DNA of 64,000 nt from NCBI GenBank assembly GCA_031262485.1, contig JAISHO010000009.1, positions 1-64,000 of the forward strand, given 5' to 3'. This stretch comes from Propionibacteriaceae bacterium. Lineage in GTDB: Bacteria; Actinomycetota; Actinomycetes; Propionibacteriales; Propionibacteriaceae. Below the pieces are notes generated by a model. The model was not told where the DNA came from. It worked only from the letters and a program-made list of their open reading frames with translations, and did no database searches. The position numbers and the translations under genes are program-made. Below are positions 46,315 to 59,007 of this stretch, in pieces (position 1 is the first letter of the stretch; every line of letters begins with the position of its first letter).

Positions 46315-46331
46315 TCCACGAGGCAGCTGCG

Positions 46332-46358
46332 GCGGGGAGGAGCTATTCCTCTCCCCGC
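46332..46358. terminator. Hairpin between convergent LRR-LGFP gene and wzt
   Basis: GCGGGGAG (46332-46339) pairs with CTCCCCGC (46351-46358) around an 11-nt loop. It overlaps the last codons of wzt and lies 18 nt after the LRR-LGFP stop, so it probably ends the plus-strand transcript. Confidence 0.6.
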
Positions 46359-47071
46359 ATACGCCGGATGACGTCGCGCACCGGCCCGTCGAGGGTGAGG
46401 TTGCCGGATTCGAGGAGAAGGCCGCGGTCACAGATACCGGCCACCATGTCGAGGTCGTGGCTGACGATGACGAGGGTGAGGCCTTCGGATTTGAGTTCCC
46501 GAATGCGCTGGAGGCATTTCTTCTGGAAGGGCTCGTCGCCGACGGCAAGGATCTCGTCGACGAGGAAGACCTCCGGATCGGAGTGGACGGCGACGGAGAA
46601 GGCGAGCCGGAGGAACATCCCCGAGGAGTAGAACTTGACCTCGGTGTCGATGAAGCGTTCGATCTCACTGAACTCGACGATGCTGTCGAAGGCGTCGTCG
46701 ATCTGTTTCTCCGACATCCCGAGGATGGCGCCGTTGAGGTAGACGTTCTCCCGCCCCGTCAGATCCGGGTGGAAACCGGCGCCGACTTCGATGAGCCCGG
46801 CCACTCGGCCGCGGGTGCGGACAGCGCCCTGATCGGGCCGCATGACACCGGAGATGAGTTTGAGCAGCGTCGATTTTCCGGATCCGTTGAATCCGAGGAG
46901 AGCGACGGCTTCTCCCTCGGTGATCTCGAAGGAGACGTCGTGAAGCGCATGGAAGGTGTCGGAGAGTTTCTTGTGCCGCGCCATGGCGATGAGCATCTCT
47001 TTGAGGGAATGGGTGTGGCGCAGGGTGAATTCCTTGGTCACCCCCACGGCTTCGACATAGGTGGTCGCCAT
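46343..47071 (-). CDS. wzt: ABC transporter ATPase for polysaccharide export (Wzt type, no C-terminal sugar-binding domain)
   Basis: A 242-residue ATPase with Walker A GFNGSGKST (60-68), the VGAGFHPDLTGRENVYLNG block typical of O-antigen/teichoic acid exporters, signature region YSSGMFLRLAFS (148-159) and Walker B VFLVDEILAVGDE (168-180). It ends just after the motor domain, unlike long Wzt proteins with a glycan-end-binding domain, and so resembles mycobacterial Rv3781, which exports galactan. The ATG lies one base after the wzm stop. It is the last gene of glf-glfT2-wzm-wzt. Confidence 0.93.
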   Translation of the reverse strand: MATTYVEAVGVTKEFTLRHTHSLKEMLIAMARHKKLSDTFHALHDVSFEITEGEAVALLGFNGSGKSTLLKLISGVMRPDQGAVRTRGRVAGLIEVGAGFHPDLTGRENVYLNGAILGMSEKQIDDAFDSIVEFSEIERFIDTEVKFYSSGMFLRLAFSVAVHSDPEVFLVDEILAVGDEPFQKKCLQRIRELKSEGLTLVIVSHDLDMVAGICDRGLLLESGNLTLDGPVRDVIRRMRGEE

Positions 47072-47072
47072 G

Positions 47073-47974
47073 TCAGAGCTCCTGAGCGAAGCGGCCCTCG
47101 AGCCGGCGGAAGACGAGTTGGCCAATGGCGAGGATGCCGCAGGAGACGAGCAGGGCGATGAGCCCGACCGTCCACAAATGGTTCGGTTGGATCGGCAGCC
47201 CATCGTAGGCGGCCAACGCGGTGGCCACCTCCGCCTCGTTGAGCGCCCCGTACCAGAAAGCGTGGTGGAACAATTCGACGGCGGCTGTGAGGGGGTTCGC
47301 CTGGTAGATATACCAGAGCCAGCGCGGCGTCGACGTGAAGACCATCTGCCAGCTGTAGAGGACGGGCGAGCACCAGGTCGCGACCATGAGGATGAGATCG
47401 ACGAAGTTCTCAGCGTCGCGGTAGAAGACGTTGATCGCCCCGAAGATGAGGCCGAGCCCGAGGGCGAGGATCGAGACGATGGCGAATCCGAGAACACCGG
47501 CCAGCAGTTCGGTGAAGCTCGGCCTCCACCCGCTGATGAGCGCGGCCAGGAGCAGGACGATGAACTGGGGCAGGAAGTGAATGATCGCCACCCACAGCGA
47601 GGCGACGGGGAAAAGCTCGCGCGGCAGGAAGATCTTATTGATGAGGGGGGCGTTCCACACGAGGCAGCGGGTGGCGTTGCCGAACGCCTCGGAGAAATAG
47701 TTGATGGTGACGATGCCGGCGAAGAGGTAGACGACGTAGTCCGGAATCGTCTCGCGCAACTTGAGGAAGACCCCCATGGCGAAGAAGAAGACGAGGAACT
47801 GCGTCAACGGTTTGACGTAGCTCCACACCATGCCGAGGATCGAGCCGCGGTAGCGCACCCGCAATTCCTTGCGCACGATGAGGCGCAGGAGGAAGCGGTC
47901 ATGGAAGACGTCGAGCAATCCCTTGCTGTGGCCGGGGATTTTCAGTTCCGGTCGCCCGACCGTGGCGGGCGTCG

Positions 47975-47978
<4 letters not shown>
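47073..47978 (-). CDS. wzm: ABC transporter permease for polysaccharide export (Wzm type)
   Basis: A 301-residue ABC-2 type permease with a cytoplasmic N terminus (the conserved VRKELRVRYRGSILGMVWSYVKPL stretch lies at about 34-57) and six predicted membrane segments. It pairs with the ATPase to move lipid-linked polysaccharide across the membrane, like Rv3783 for mycobacterial galactan. The GTG start overlaps the glfT2 stop (GTGA), and the next gene starts one base after its stop, so production is tightly linked to the galactan polymerase. Confidence 0.93.
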
Positions 47979-51231
<3,253 letters not shown>

Positions 51232-51380
51232 TTATCAGCGATTCCCTTTTCCGTACCGCTGAGACGGCAAGTCTGATCCGTCCTTATCTTTGGGCGAGGA
51301 AATGAATCGTTCCGGGGCACAGTTGCCCGTGATCGTGACGTGTTCTCTCGCTCGTGATCTTAACGTTCCGTCAGATCTGC

Positions 51381-52414
<1,034 letters not shown>

Positions 52415-52415
52415 T

Positions 52416-54167
52416 TTAGTTTTCGGTCGTCTCGCCCGGATCAGCGACAGTTTCCTCGGGCTCGGCGGTTTCCACCGTCACGGTTTCCACCGTCTCGATC
52501 TCTTCGGGCGCCGTGTCAGGCGCCTCCGCTGTTGTCGTCCCCGGAGAAGCGTGAGCGGGTGACGGCGCGGCGGGAGGGGTCCGTTCCATCCGCTCGACTT
52601 GGGCGAGACGCAGACGCAGACGCATGAGATCCGCCGTGACACGACCATGCTGGTCGAGGTCGTCGAGGTTGAGGGTGAGACGCCCGCCGTGGGATCGTTT
52701 CGACGCCCCGGACGGGGAGAGATTCTCGAGTTGATGTTCGAGACGAGCGATCTCGGCGCGGATCGAGGCGGCGTCGGTGAACCGGAGCAGGTCATACGAC
52801 GAGCTGAGCGCGCTCGACCGACCGGAGACGCCCTGGTCGCTCGACCATGAGCTGGGTCCGCTGCCGCGGCGGGGAGCTCCCCGGCCGCCACCGCGTGAAC
52901 CGCCCCGCTCCCCCGCGTTGGAACCGCGGTCGCCGCCTGATCCTCCGCCCTGAGGACCACGACTGCCACCGGCTTCGCGCAGCGTGGTGTAGAAGGCGTC
53001 TTGGGCTTGACGGAACTCGTTGGCCAGTACCCGGTTCTGTTCCCGCCCGGCGTAGCCGAGGGCATGGAACTCCTCGTTGATGCGGCGCATCTCCTCGCGG
53101 GCCCGCCCCCGGTCGCGCAGAGCGGTCAAGCCTTTCGCCTCGTCGATGAGCTGGCGTTTGGCCGCCGCGGCCGCCCGTAAAGCCTCGCCCGAGGCTTGGC
53201 GTTCGGCTGAGAATTTCTGGTAGACGGTGTCGTGGGCCGCCTTGAAGCGTTTCCACAGCGCTTCGTCGACCGGCCGGGGAGCCCGCGGAGCTTTCTTCCA
53301 CTGGGCCAGCAGCGCTGTCATCGACTCTTGGGCTTGGCGCAGGTCGGAGCGTTGGGTCAACTCCTCGGCGGCGGCGATGAGTTCTTCCTTGACTCGTTTC
53401 GCTTCGGCCGTCTCCGTCTGGCGGGCTTTGCGCTCCAGATCGAGGCGGGCATAGAAGAGGTCGCGGGCGGCTTTGAAGCGCTCCCACAGCCGCTTGTCTT
53501 CGCCTTTGCTTGCGTGGCCGGCTTGGCGCCACTGCTCCATGAGCTTGTTCATCTCCGGCACCGAGGTGCGGGCCTCCCCCGCCATAGCGATGAGCTCGGC
53601 CTGGGTGATGAGCGCTTCCTTCGTGCGCTTGGCGCTCTCCCGCTCCTGAGCCCGGGCCGATGCGGCGACGCCGTCGGATTGATCCTCCGGTGATTCGTCC
53701 TCGGATTCCGTCGTGGATGCGGCATCTGATTCCACCGGTTGATCGTCGTGGATCGCCGTGGCCGGTTCGGTCGGTTCCCTCTCAGCGGCGCCATCTGCGT
53801 CAGCCGCGGGCTCCTCAGCGGGCTCAGAACTCGCCTCGGCGGGTGCGTCCTGTGACTCTCCCTCGGAGGAGTTTTCTTCGGATGAGGCCTGCGGAAGTTG
53901 CGGCTCAGGCGCATCTCGCACCGGCTTCTCTTCAAGATTCTCTTCAGGCGGCTCGGGCGATGGCGTAAGAGACGATGGTTCGGCTGGTTTGTCAGGGACG
54001 ACGTCGTCGTCGCCTAGCCCGATGATCCGGCGCGGGGCAGCGGTCGTGACGGGATCGTCGGGAACCGGTGAGGGGACGTCGTCGGCGACGACGGCGTCCT
54101 GCGCTGGTTCCAGAGGTTCGGCCACCGGGTTCTCCGGCAGCGTCGCCTCCGACATTTCGTCCGACAT
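52416..54167 (-). CDS. DUF349 domain protein
   Basis: A 583-residue cytoplasmic protein. The first 190 residues are acidic and Pro/Ser/Glu-rich; then come three consecutive charged helical DUF349 repeats (about 200-420), each ending in the LW[E/K]RFKAA-like motif, and a Gly/Arg/Ser-rich segment with a final helical part. DUF349 proteins are widespread in actinobacteria but their role is not established to my knowledge. ATG 54167 (MSDEMSEAT) has GGGGGT upstream; a longer in-frame form is less credible. The stop lies one base from the convergent rmlB stop. Confidence 0.85.
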   Translation of the reverse strand: MSDEMSEATLPENPVAEPLEPAQDAVVADDVPSPVPDDPVTTAAPRRIIGLGDDDVVPDKPAEPSSLTPSPEPPEENLEEKPVRDAPEPQLPQASSEENSSEGESQDAPAEASSEPAEEPAADADGAAEREPTEPATAIHDDQPVESDAASTTESEDESPEDQSDGVAASARAQERESAKRTKEALITQAELIAMAGEARTSVPEMNKLMEQWRQAGHASKGEDKRLWERFKAARDLFYARLDLERKARQTETAEAKRVKEELIAAAEELTQRSDLRQAQESMTALLAQWKKAPRAPRPVDEALWKRFKAAHDTVYQKFSAERQASGEALRAAAAAKRQLIDEAKGLTALRDRGRAREEMRRINEEFHALGYAGREQNRVLANEFRQAQDAFYTTLREAGGSRGPQGGGSGGDRGSNAGERGGSRGGGRGAPRRGSGPSSWSSDQGVSGRSSALSSSYDLLRFTDAASIRAEIARLEHQLENLSPSGASKRSHGGRLTLNLDDLDQHGRVTADLMRLRLRLAQVERMERTPPAAPSPAHASPGTTTAEAPDTAPEEIETVETVTVETAEPEETVADPGETTEN

Positions 54168-54341
54168 CGTGGACCCCCATCCTCGTGTCGCGTGGACCGC
54201 GAGCCCCACCCTCACGAGCGCGACCCGAAGCCTTGAACAACAATTGGTCTCGGGCATTCTACCCGCTCGCCGGGTGTCGCTAAAGCCACACCGTGGCGAA
54301 TCACCCGTGAGTTCAGGGGCGACGACGGGTGGATAAGAGGT

Positions 54342-56675
54342 TCAGGCTTCCGTCAACGGTGGGAATCGACGCAACCGCAAACTGTTCGTGACGACAAAGA
54401 CGGAGGAGAAAGCCATCGCCGCACCGGCGATGAGAGGGTTGAGGAAGCCGAGGGCGGCTAAGGGAATGGCGGCGACGTTGTAAGCGAAGGCCCAGAAGAG
54501 GTTGCCTTTGATGGTGGTCAGCGTGCGGCGAGAGAGCCGCACAGCGTCGGCGGCCAGGCGAAGGTCGCCCCGGGCCAGGGTGATGTCGCCGGCCTCGATG
54601 GCGACGTCGGTCCCGGTGGCGAGCGCGATGCCGAGATCGGCTTGGGCCAAGGCGATGGCGTCGTTGACTCCGTCTCCGATCATGGCGACGACGGCCCCCT
54701 CTTTCTGACGGGATGCCACGATCTCTGCTTTGCCGGCGGGGAGGACTCCGGCGACGACGTCTCGGATGCCGACCTGGTCTGCCACCGTCTGAGCGGCCCG
54801 CTCGTTGTCTCCGGTGACGAGAACCGGGGTGAGCCCCAACTCTCGTAAGGCCGCGACGGCGGCCGAGCTCGTCTCCTTGACCGTGTCGGCGACGACAAGG
54901 AATCCCCGCACCTGCCCGTCCCAGCCGACGGCGAGGACGGTGCCTCCAGCCGATTCGGCGTCGGTGAATGAGGTGGCCGTTTCCTCTGATGTGGTGACGC
55001 CGAGCGTCTCCGTCACCCAGGCCATCCGGCCCGCCGCGACCAACGTCCCCTCGACGATTCCAGTGACTCCGTATCCGGCGGCGGCCTGGAAGTCGGTCGC
55101 TTCGGCGAGCGGGTCCCAAGAGATGGGGTCATGCGCAACCTGAAGATCGACTCCGATGCGGGAAAGCGCCTCAGGGCCTCCCTCGATCGCGGCGACGATG
55201 GCGTGGCCGATGGGGTGCTCAGAGCCATGTTCGACGGCCCCGGCGCGACGCACCAGAGTCGCGATGTCGCATCCGTCCACCGGATGGACGGCGATGAGAC
55301 GCATCTCGCCTGTGGTGACGGTGCCGGTTTTGTCGAGGAGAACGGTGTCGATCCGGCGCGTCTCCTCGAGCGCCTCGGGGCCCTTGATGAGGATGCCGAG
55401 TTGGGCGCCTCGCCCGGTGCCGACGAGGATGGCCGTCGGCGTGGCGAGCCCGAGCGCGCACGGGCAGGCGACGATGAGGACGGCGATGGCAGCGGTGAAA
55501 GCCTGTTCGACGGTTCCCCCGGCGATGAGCCAGCCGATGAGGGTGACGAGCGCGATCCCGATGACGACGGGCACGAACACGGCGGAGATCCGATCGGCTA
55601 GCCGTTGGGCCGGGGCCTTGCCCTGCTGGGCCGCCTCGACCATCCGGGCCATCTGCGCCAACTGGGTGTCAGCCCCCACGCTCCGCGCCTCGACGATGAG
55701 CCGGCCCCCGGCGTTGACCATCCCCCCGACGACAGCGTCTCCCGGACCGACCTCCCGGGGAACCGACTCCCCCGTCAGCATCGACGTGTCGAGCGCCGAG
55801 GCCCCCTCGGTGACGACTCCATCGGCGGCGATCTTCTCCCCCGGGCGGACGACGAAACGCTCCCCCACCCTCAACCGGGCCGCCGGGATCCGGCGCTCCT
55901 GGCCGTCGCGCAGCACCGCCACGTCTTTCGCGCCGACTTCGAGCAGGGCTCGCAGCGCTTCGGAGGAGCGACGCTTGGCGCGCGCCTCGAGGTAGCGCCC
56001 GAGCAAGATGAGGACGGTCACCCCGGCCGCGACTTCGAGGTAGATATGCCCGCTCGCCTCGTCCCGGCTCGGCACGAGCGTCATGTGCATCCGCATCCCC
56101 TCGTCGCCGGCCGCCCCGAAGAACAAGGCGTACAGCGACCACAGGAACGCGGCGGAGACGCCGACACTGATGAGCGTGTCCATGGTGACGGCGCCATGGC
56201 GCAGGTTGACCCAGCACGCGCGGTGGAAGGGGTAGGCGCCCCACACCGCCACCGGCGCCGCCAACGTCAAGCACAACCATTGCCAGTGAGGGAATTGCAG
56301 GGGAGTGATCATGGAGAGCAGCAGCACCGGCGCGGCGAGCAACGCACAAATGACGACGCGGCGCCGCAGATCCGCCGTCGGGTCGCCCGCCGGAGAGACG
56401 GCCGCACCCTCCGCGCTCTCCCCCGCCTCGTCATCCGGCAGCTCAGCGAAAGGATCGGCGTGAAGCTGGGCGCCATACCCGGCCGCCTCGACCGTGGCGA
56501 TGGTCGCCTCGGGCGTCACCTCGGGCGGCGCCTCGATCGTCGCCCGCTCCGTCGCATAGTTGACCGTGGCCGTGACCCCGGGCATCTTGTTGAGTTTCTT
56601 CTCGATCCGCGCCGCGCACGAAGCGCACGTCATCCCCTCGACATCGAGTTCGATGAGGCGCGGTGACGTGAGCAT
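54342..56675 (-). CDS. copA: Copper-translocating P-type ATPase
   Basis: A 777-residue P1B-type ATPase that exports Cu(I) using ATP. One N-terminal heavy-metal-associated domain carries GMTCASC (14-20). Membrane motif CPC (IVACPCALG), TGES, the phosphorylation site DKTGT, the SEHPIGHAI nucleotide-binding HP motif and the hinge GDGVNDAIALAQADLG are all present, as expected for CopA. The ATG follows AAAGGA. No copper chaperone or CsoR-type repressor gene is adjacent and I cannot identify an operator in the short upstream gap. Confidence 0.95.
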   Translation of the reverse strand: MLTSPRLIELDVEGMTCASCAARIEKKLNKMPGVTATVNYATERATIEAPPEVTPEATIATVEAAGYGAQLHADPFAELPDDEAGESAEGAAVSPAGDPTADLRRRVVICALLAAPVLLLSMITPLQFPHWQWLCLTLAAPVAVWGAYPFHRACWVNLRHGAVTMDTLISVGVSAAFLWSLYALFFGAAGDEGMRMHMTLVPSRDEASGHIYLEVAAGVTVLILLGRYLEARAKRRSSEALRALLEVGAKDVAVLRDGQERRIPAARLRVGERFVVRPGEKIAADGVVTEGASALDTSMLTGESVPREVGPGDAVVGGMVNAGGRLIVEARSVGADTQLAQMARMVEAAQQGKAPAQRLADRISAVFVPVVIGIALVTLIGWLIAGGTVEQAFTAAIAVLIVACPCALGLATPTAILVGTGRGAQLGILIKGPEALEETRRIDTVLLDKTGTVTTGEMRLIAVHPVDGCDIATLVRRAGAVEHGSEHPIGHAIVAAIEGGPEALSRIGVDLQVAHDPISWDPLAEATDFQAAAGYGVTGIVEGTLVAAGRMAWVTETLGVTTSEETATSFTDAESAGGTVLAVGWDGQVRGFLVVADTVKETSSAAVAALRELGLTPVLVTGDNERAAQTVADQVGIRDVVAGVLPAGKAEIVASRQKEGAVVAMIGDGVNDAIALAQADLGIALATGTDVAIEAGDITLARGDLRLAADAVRLSRRTLTTIKGNLFWAFAYNVAAIPLAALGFLNPLIAGAAMAFSSVFVVTNSLRLRRFPPLTEA

Positions 56676-56757
56676 CGGTGTCCTTTAACGATGAGACGGG
56701 GAGATCAGCGTAGTTCAATGACAACGCGTTCCCGGGGACGAGTATTCCCCATCCACT

Positions 56758-57180
56758 TCAGTCTTGGCGCAGTTGGAGCGCCTCAATACGCAACAACATG
56801 GCGGCCGAAGGCATGACCTTGCCGGTGGCGTAGGTGGAGAGTCGCGAAGCGCTCGTCCCCAACTCGGCGGCGATGTCTTGCAGCGAACGCCCCGTCCGAT
56901 CGATCGCGTCCCGGATGCGCCGGGCGACCCGGGCCGGCTCGCCGCCCTGAAACTCGGTGGTGAGGATGTCGAGACGGGCCGCGACCGGGTGATCCGTGCA
57001 CGCCGCCGCCTCATGGACCCACCGCGCCACCTCGCCGTGAGGATCCCGCCGAACCGACCGCATGATCCGCTGAATGTGCTGGATCCCCCCACGCTCGATC
57101 GCCGTGAGGATCCCCTCCACGCCCCACTCCTCGACCGGATCGTCCGGCGTGACCGTGAGATTGCGGAACTGAAGCGCCAT
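56758..57180 (-). CDS. XRE-type helix-turn-helix regulator, likely antitoxin
   Basis: A 140-residue protein whose C-terminal third is an XRE helix-turn-helix (about 93-130: GRSLQDIAAELGTSASRLSTY). The N-terminal part is a helical domain of unknown function (begins MALQFRNLTVTPDD) that could bind the partner protein. It is divergent from the AbiEii-like nucleotidyltransferase gene with an imperfect inverted repeat between them, so it probably represses both. ATG 57180 is preferred because GAGGGAG lies 6 nt upstream; the ATG at 57186 has no spacing from that site. Confidence 0.7.
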   Translation of the reverse strand: MALQFRNLTVTPDDPVEEWGVEGILTAIERGGIQHIQRIMRSVRRDPHGEVARWVHEAAACTDHPVAARLDILTTEFQGGEPARVARRIRDAIDRTGRSLQDIAAELGTSASRLSTYATGKVMPSAAMLLRIEALQLRQD

Positions 57181-57200
57181 CCCCATCTCCCTCGCGAAGG

Positions 57201-57218
57201 ATTATCTGATATGACAAT
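57201..57218. promoter_or_regulatory. Imperfect inverted repeat between the divergent regulator and nucleotidyltransferase genes
   Basis: ATTATCTGATATGACAAT has the symmetric form ATT-x-TC-N6-GA-x-AAT. It fills most of the 41-bp gap and lies directly before the nucleotidyltransferase ATG, the expected place for an operator bound by the HTH regulator. The nucleotidyltransferase gene has no ribosome-binding site, so a leaderless message from here is possible. Confidence 0.5.
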
Positions 57219-57221
57219 ACT

Positions 57222-57911
57222 ATGACGACTTCAGCGAGCGACATCCCCGCACTCGACGACCTGCTCACCAGCGCCGCCCGTCTTCAAGAACTCGTCCCCG
57301 ACACCGTCCTCGTCGGTGGCGCCGCCGTCGCGTACCGGGTTCGCCATCGCCTGTCCGTCGACCACGACCATGTTCTCAGCGACCTGCGAGACCACTTCGA
57401 CATCGTCCTCGACGCCTTGGAACAGGAGAGCGACTGGGTGACGAACCGCGCCGCCTACGGAAAGCTCATCCTCGGCGAACTCGGCGGCATCGAAACCGGA
57501 GTTCGCCAACTGATCCGTCGCCACCCGCTCGAGGTCGAAGAAGTGACGCTTCCTGGCGGGCAAACCCTCCGCGTCCCCACCGTCGACGAGACCCTCCGTG
57601 TGAAAGCTTTCCTCATCGTCAAACGCAACCAGACGCGCGACTACCTCGACGTCGCCGCTCTCGCCGACCGATACGGCATCGCCCATGCCGCCGAAGTGCT
57701 GAGCGGCATTGACGAGTTCTACGCCGACCAAGCCCCCGAAGGCGGAACTGTCGCCGCCCAGGTGCTCGCCCAACTGGCCGACCCCCGCCCCCGAGACGAG
57801 GCGACAACGAAGCGGTTATCTGGTTACAAAGGCCTTGCCGCCCGCTGGCACGACTGGAACCAAGTCGTCTCCGTGTGCCATGCCGTAGCCGACGCCATGG
57901 CGGTCGATTGA
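57222..57911 (+). CDS. AbiEii/AbiGii-like nucleotidyltransferase, candidate toxin
   Basis: A 229-residue protein of the AbiEii (DUF1814-like) nucleotidyltransferase type. The N-terminal signature is GG at 32-33, followed by S45 and the metal-binding DxD-type D47/D49 (RHRLSVDHDHV). Downstream are the conserved lysine helix TLRVKAFLIVKRN and RDYLDVAAL, matching the later AbiEii motifs. Family members are toxins of type IV toxin-antitoxin or abortive-infection systems that attach nucleotides to tRNA or other targets. Here the usual antitoxin gene AbiEi is absent; the divergent XRE gene and the downstream HTH gene are the only partners. Confidence 0.7.
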   Translation: MTTSASDIPALDDLLTSAARLQELVPDTVLVGGAAVAYRVRHRLSVDHDHVLSDLRDHFDIVLDALEQESDWVTNRAAYGKLILGELGGIETGVRQLIRRHPLEVEEVTLPGGQTLRVPTVDETLRVKAFLIVKRNQTRDYLDVAALADRYGIAHAAEVLSGIDEFYADQAPEGGTVAAQVLAQLADPRPRDEATTKRLSGYKGLAARWHDWNQVVSVCHAVADAMAVD

Positions 57912-57912
57912 T

Positions 57913-58185
57913 ATGGCATCGATATCGTCAGAAGCCGACGCCTCAATGGCCCATGAACGAACAACGGTCAGAGGGTCACCTGAACCGTTATACCGAACAT
58001 ATTCTCCAGAAGAAGTTGCGCGCCTCGTAGGGACCTCCAAAGCCACCGTTCATCGCCGGATCGAGGACGGAACGATCAGCGCTTCGCGGGTCGGGGATCG
58101 TTACAAAATCAGTGAATCAGAGGTCGAACGCTATCGGAACTGGATGATGGATCAGACGGCGGCGGCGCTGGCCAATGATTTCTAA
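57913..58185 (+). CDS. Excisionase/MerR-like helix-turn-helix protein
   Basis: A 90-residue protein with one winged helix-turn-helix of the excisionase (HTH_17) type at about 30-75: YSPEEVARLVGTSKATVHRR, then a wing with SRVGDRYKISE. It starts one base after the nucleotidyltransferase stop and lacks its own ribosome site, so it is probably translated by coupling. Such small proteins are directionality factors of mobile elements or DNA-binding halves of toxin-antitoxin modules; the adjacent tRNA gene keeps both open. Confidence 0.8.
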   Translation: MASISSEADASMAHERTTVRGSPEPLYRTYSPEEVARLVGTSKATVHRRIEDGTISASRVGDRYKISESEVERYRNWMMDQTAAALANDF

Positions 58186-58193
58186 CGCGCTGA

Positions 58194-58213
58194 TCTCGCC
58201 TCAACCGTCTGTG
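58194..58213. repeat. Direct repeat, copy 1, near tRNA-Val
   Basis: TCTCGCCTCAACCGTCTGTG matches 58284-58303 at 17 of 20 positions. The second copy ends at the 3' border of tRNA-Val. Confidence 0.55.
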
Positions 58214-58216
58214 TTC

Positions 58217-58232
58217 GGCGGCTGACGCCGCC
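58217..58232. terminator. Short G+C hairpin after the HTH gene
   Basis: GGCGGC and GCCGCC pair around a 4-nt loop (TGAC), about 30 nt past the excisionase-type gene. It could terminate that operon, though no T-tract follows. Confidence 0.45.
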
Positions 58233-58255
58233 TATCACAAGCTTCAATCGGCTCG

Positions 58256-58283
58256 GCATTGAAAGAACAAGTTCTTTCAATGC
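58256..58283. repeat. Perfect 13-bp palindrome between the HTH gene and tRNA-Val
   Basis: GCATTGAAAGAAC (58256-58268) and GTTCTTTCAATGC (58271-58283) are perfectly complementary around an AA loop. It could terminate tRNA-Val transcription on the minus strand or be a protein-binding site. It sits between the two direct-repeat copies. Confidence 0.7.
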
Positions 58284-58303
58284 TCTCGCCTCAATCGCTT
58301 GTG
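58284..58303. repeat. Direct repeat, copy 2, abutting the tRNA-Val 3' end
   Basis: TCTCGCCTCAATCGCTTGTG; its last two bases are the discriminator and final stem base of tRNA-Val. Three mismatches against copy 1. Confidence 0.55.
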
Positions 58304-58374
58304 GACGCAACCGGGCTCGAACCGATGACCCCTTCCTTGTAAGGGAAGTGCTCTACCAACTGAGCTATGCGTCC
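58302..58374 (-). tRNA. tRNA-Val (anticodon UAC)
   Basis: On the minus strand a full cloverleaf can be drawn: acceptor GGACGCA/TGCGTCC (7 bp), D arm GCTC...GAGC, anticodon stem CTTCC/GGAAG with loop CTTACAA (anticodon TAC at 58341-58339), a 5-nt variable loop and T arm ATCGG-TTCGAGC-CCGGT. The discriminator is A and CCA is not encoded. Confidence 0.97.
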
Positions 58375-58411
58375 CTGAGGCCCCGCTCCGGATCGGAGGG
58401 GGCGGGTGGCT

Positions 58412-58843
58412 TCAGCGCCGGGAGCCGCCTTTGGGGCGGACGATCTTGTGGGCGGCCCAGTCTTTCGAGACGGTGGCGGTGGAGGTGAGGGAGAGCCCGG
58501 CGGTGACGGCGCCTTCGGAGACGTCGGCTTGGGAGACGTGCCCGGCTTGACCGAACTTCGGAGTGAGGAGCCAGATGTAACCGGTGTCGGTGAGGTCGCG
58601 CAGCCCGTCGACGAGCGCGTCGACGACGTCGCCGTCTTCGAAACGCCACCAGACGAGGACGACGTCGACCCCGTGGTCTGATTCCTCGACGAGGTCGCCG
58701 TCGATGGCGTCCATGATCTGGGAACGCAACTCCTCGTCGACGTCTTCGTCCCAACCCAGCTCTTCGACGACGAGACCTGGCGTCAAGCCCATCTGCACGA
58801 TGCCTACCGCCGTTCGGTCCTCGGCCTGACTCGCCCCGGCCAC
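58412..58843 (-). CDS. DUF3052 family protein
   Basis: A 143-residue acidic, soluble protein with the DUF3052 pattern (VVEELGWDEDVDEELR, a central VVLVWWRFEDGD strand and a C-terminal WLLTPKFGQAGHVSQADV block). M. tuberculosis has a similar protein (Rv2239c) beside aceE, and here too it lies next to aceE and is on the same strand. Function is unknown. The GTG at 58843 is chosen because AAGGAG is 5 nt upstream; a GTG two codons earlier has no spacing. Confidence 0.88.
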   Translation of the reverse strand: MAGASQAEDRTAVGIVQMGLTPGLVVEELGWDEDVDEELRSQIMDAIDGDLVEESDHGVDVVLVWWRFEDGDVVDALVDGLRDLTDTGYIWLLTPKFGQAGHVSQADVSEGAVTAGLSLTSTATVSKDWAAHKIVRPKGGSRR

Positions 58844-59007
58844 AGTCACTCCTTACCTTCCCTTGCACTCGCTGTGCGTTCCGGCCACCCCTCATCGTGA
58901 TGGGAAGCGACCGGAACGATCGTTATCGACAGTTCTGGATGACGTCGGATCACATCGTCCCGCTCATCCGATGTCGTGAAGCCAGCGTAAGGGATGATCC
59001 CCTCCGG

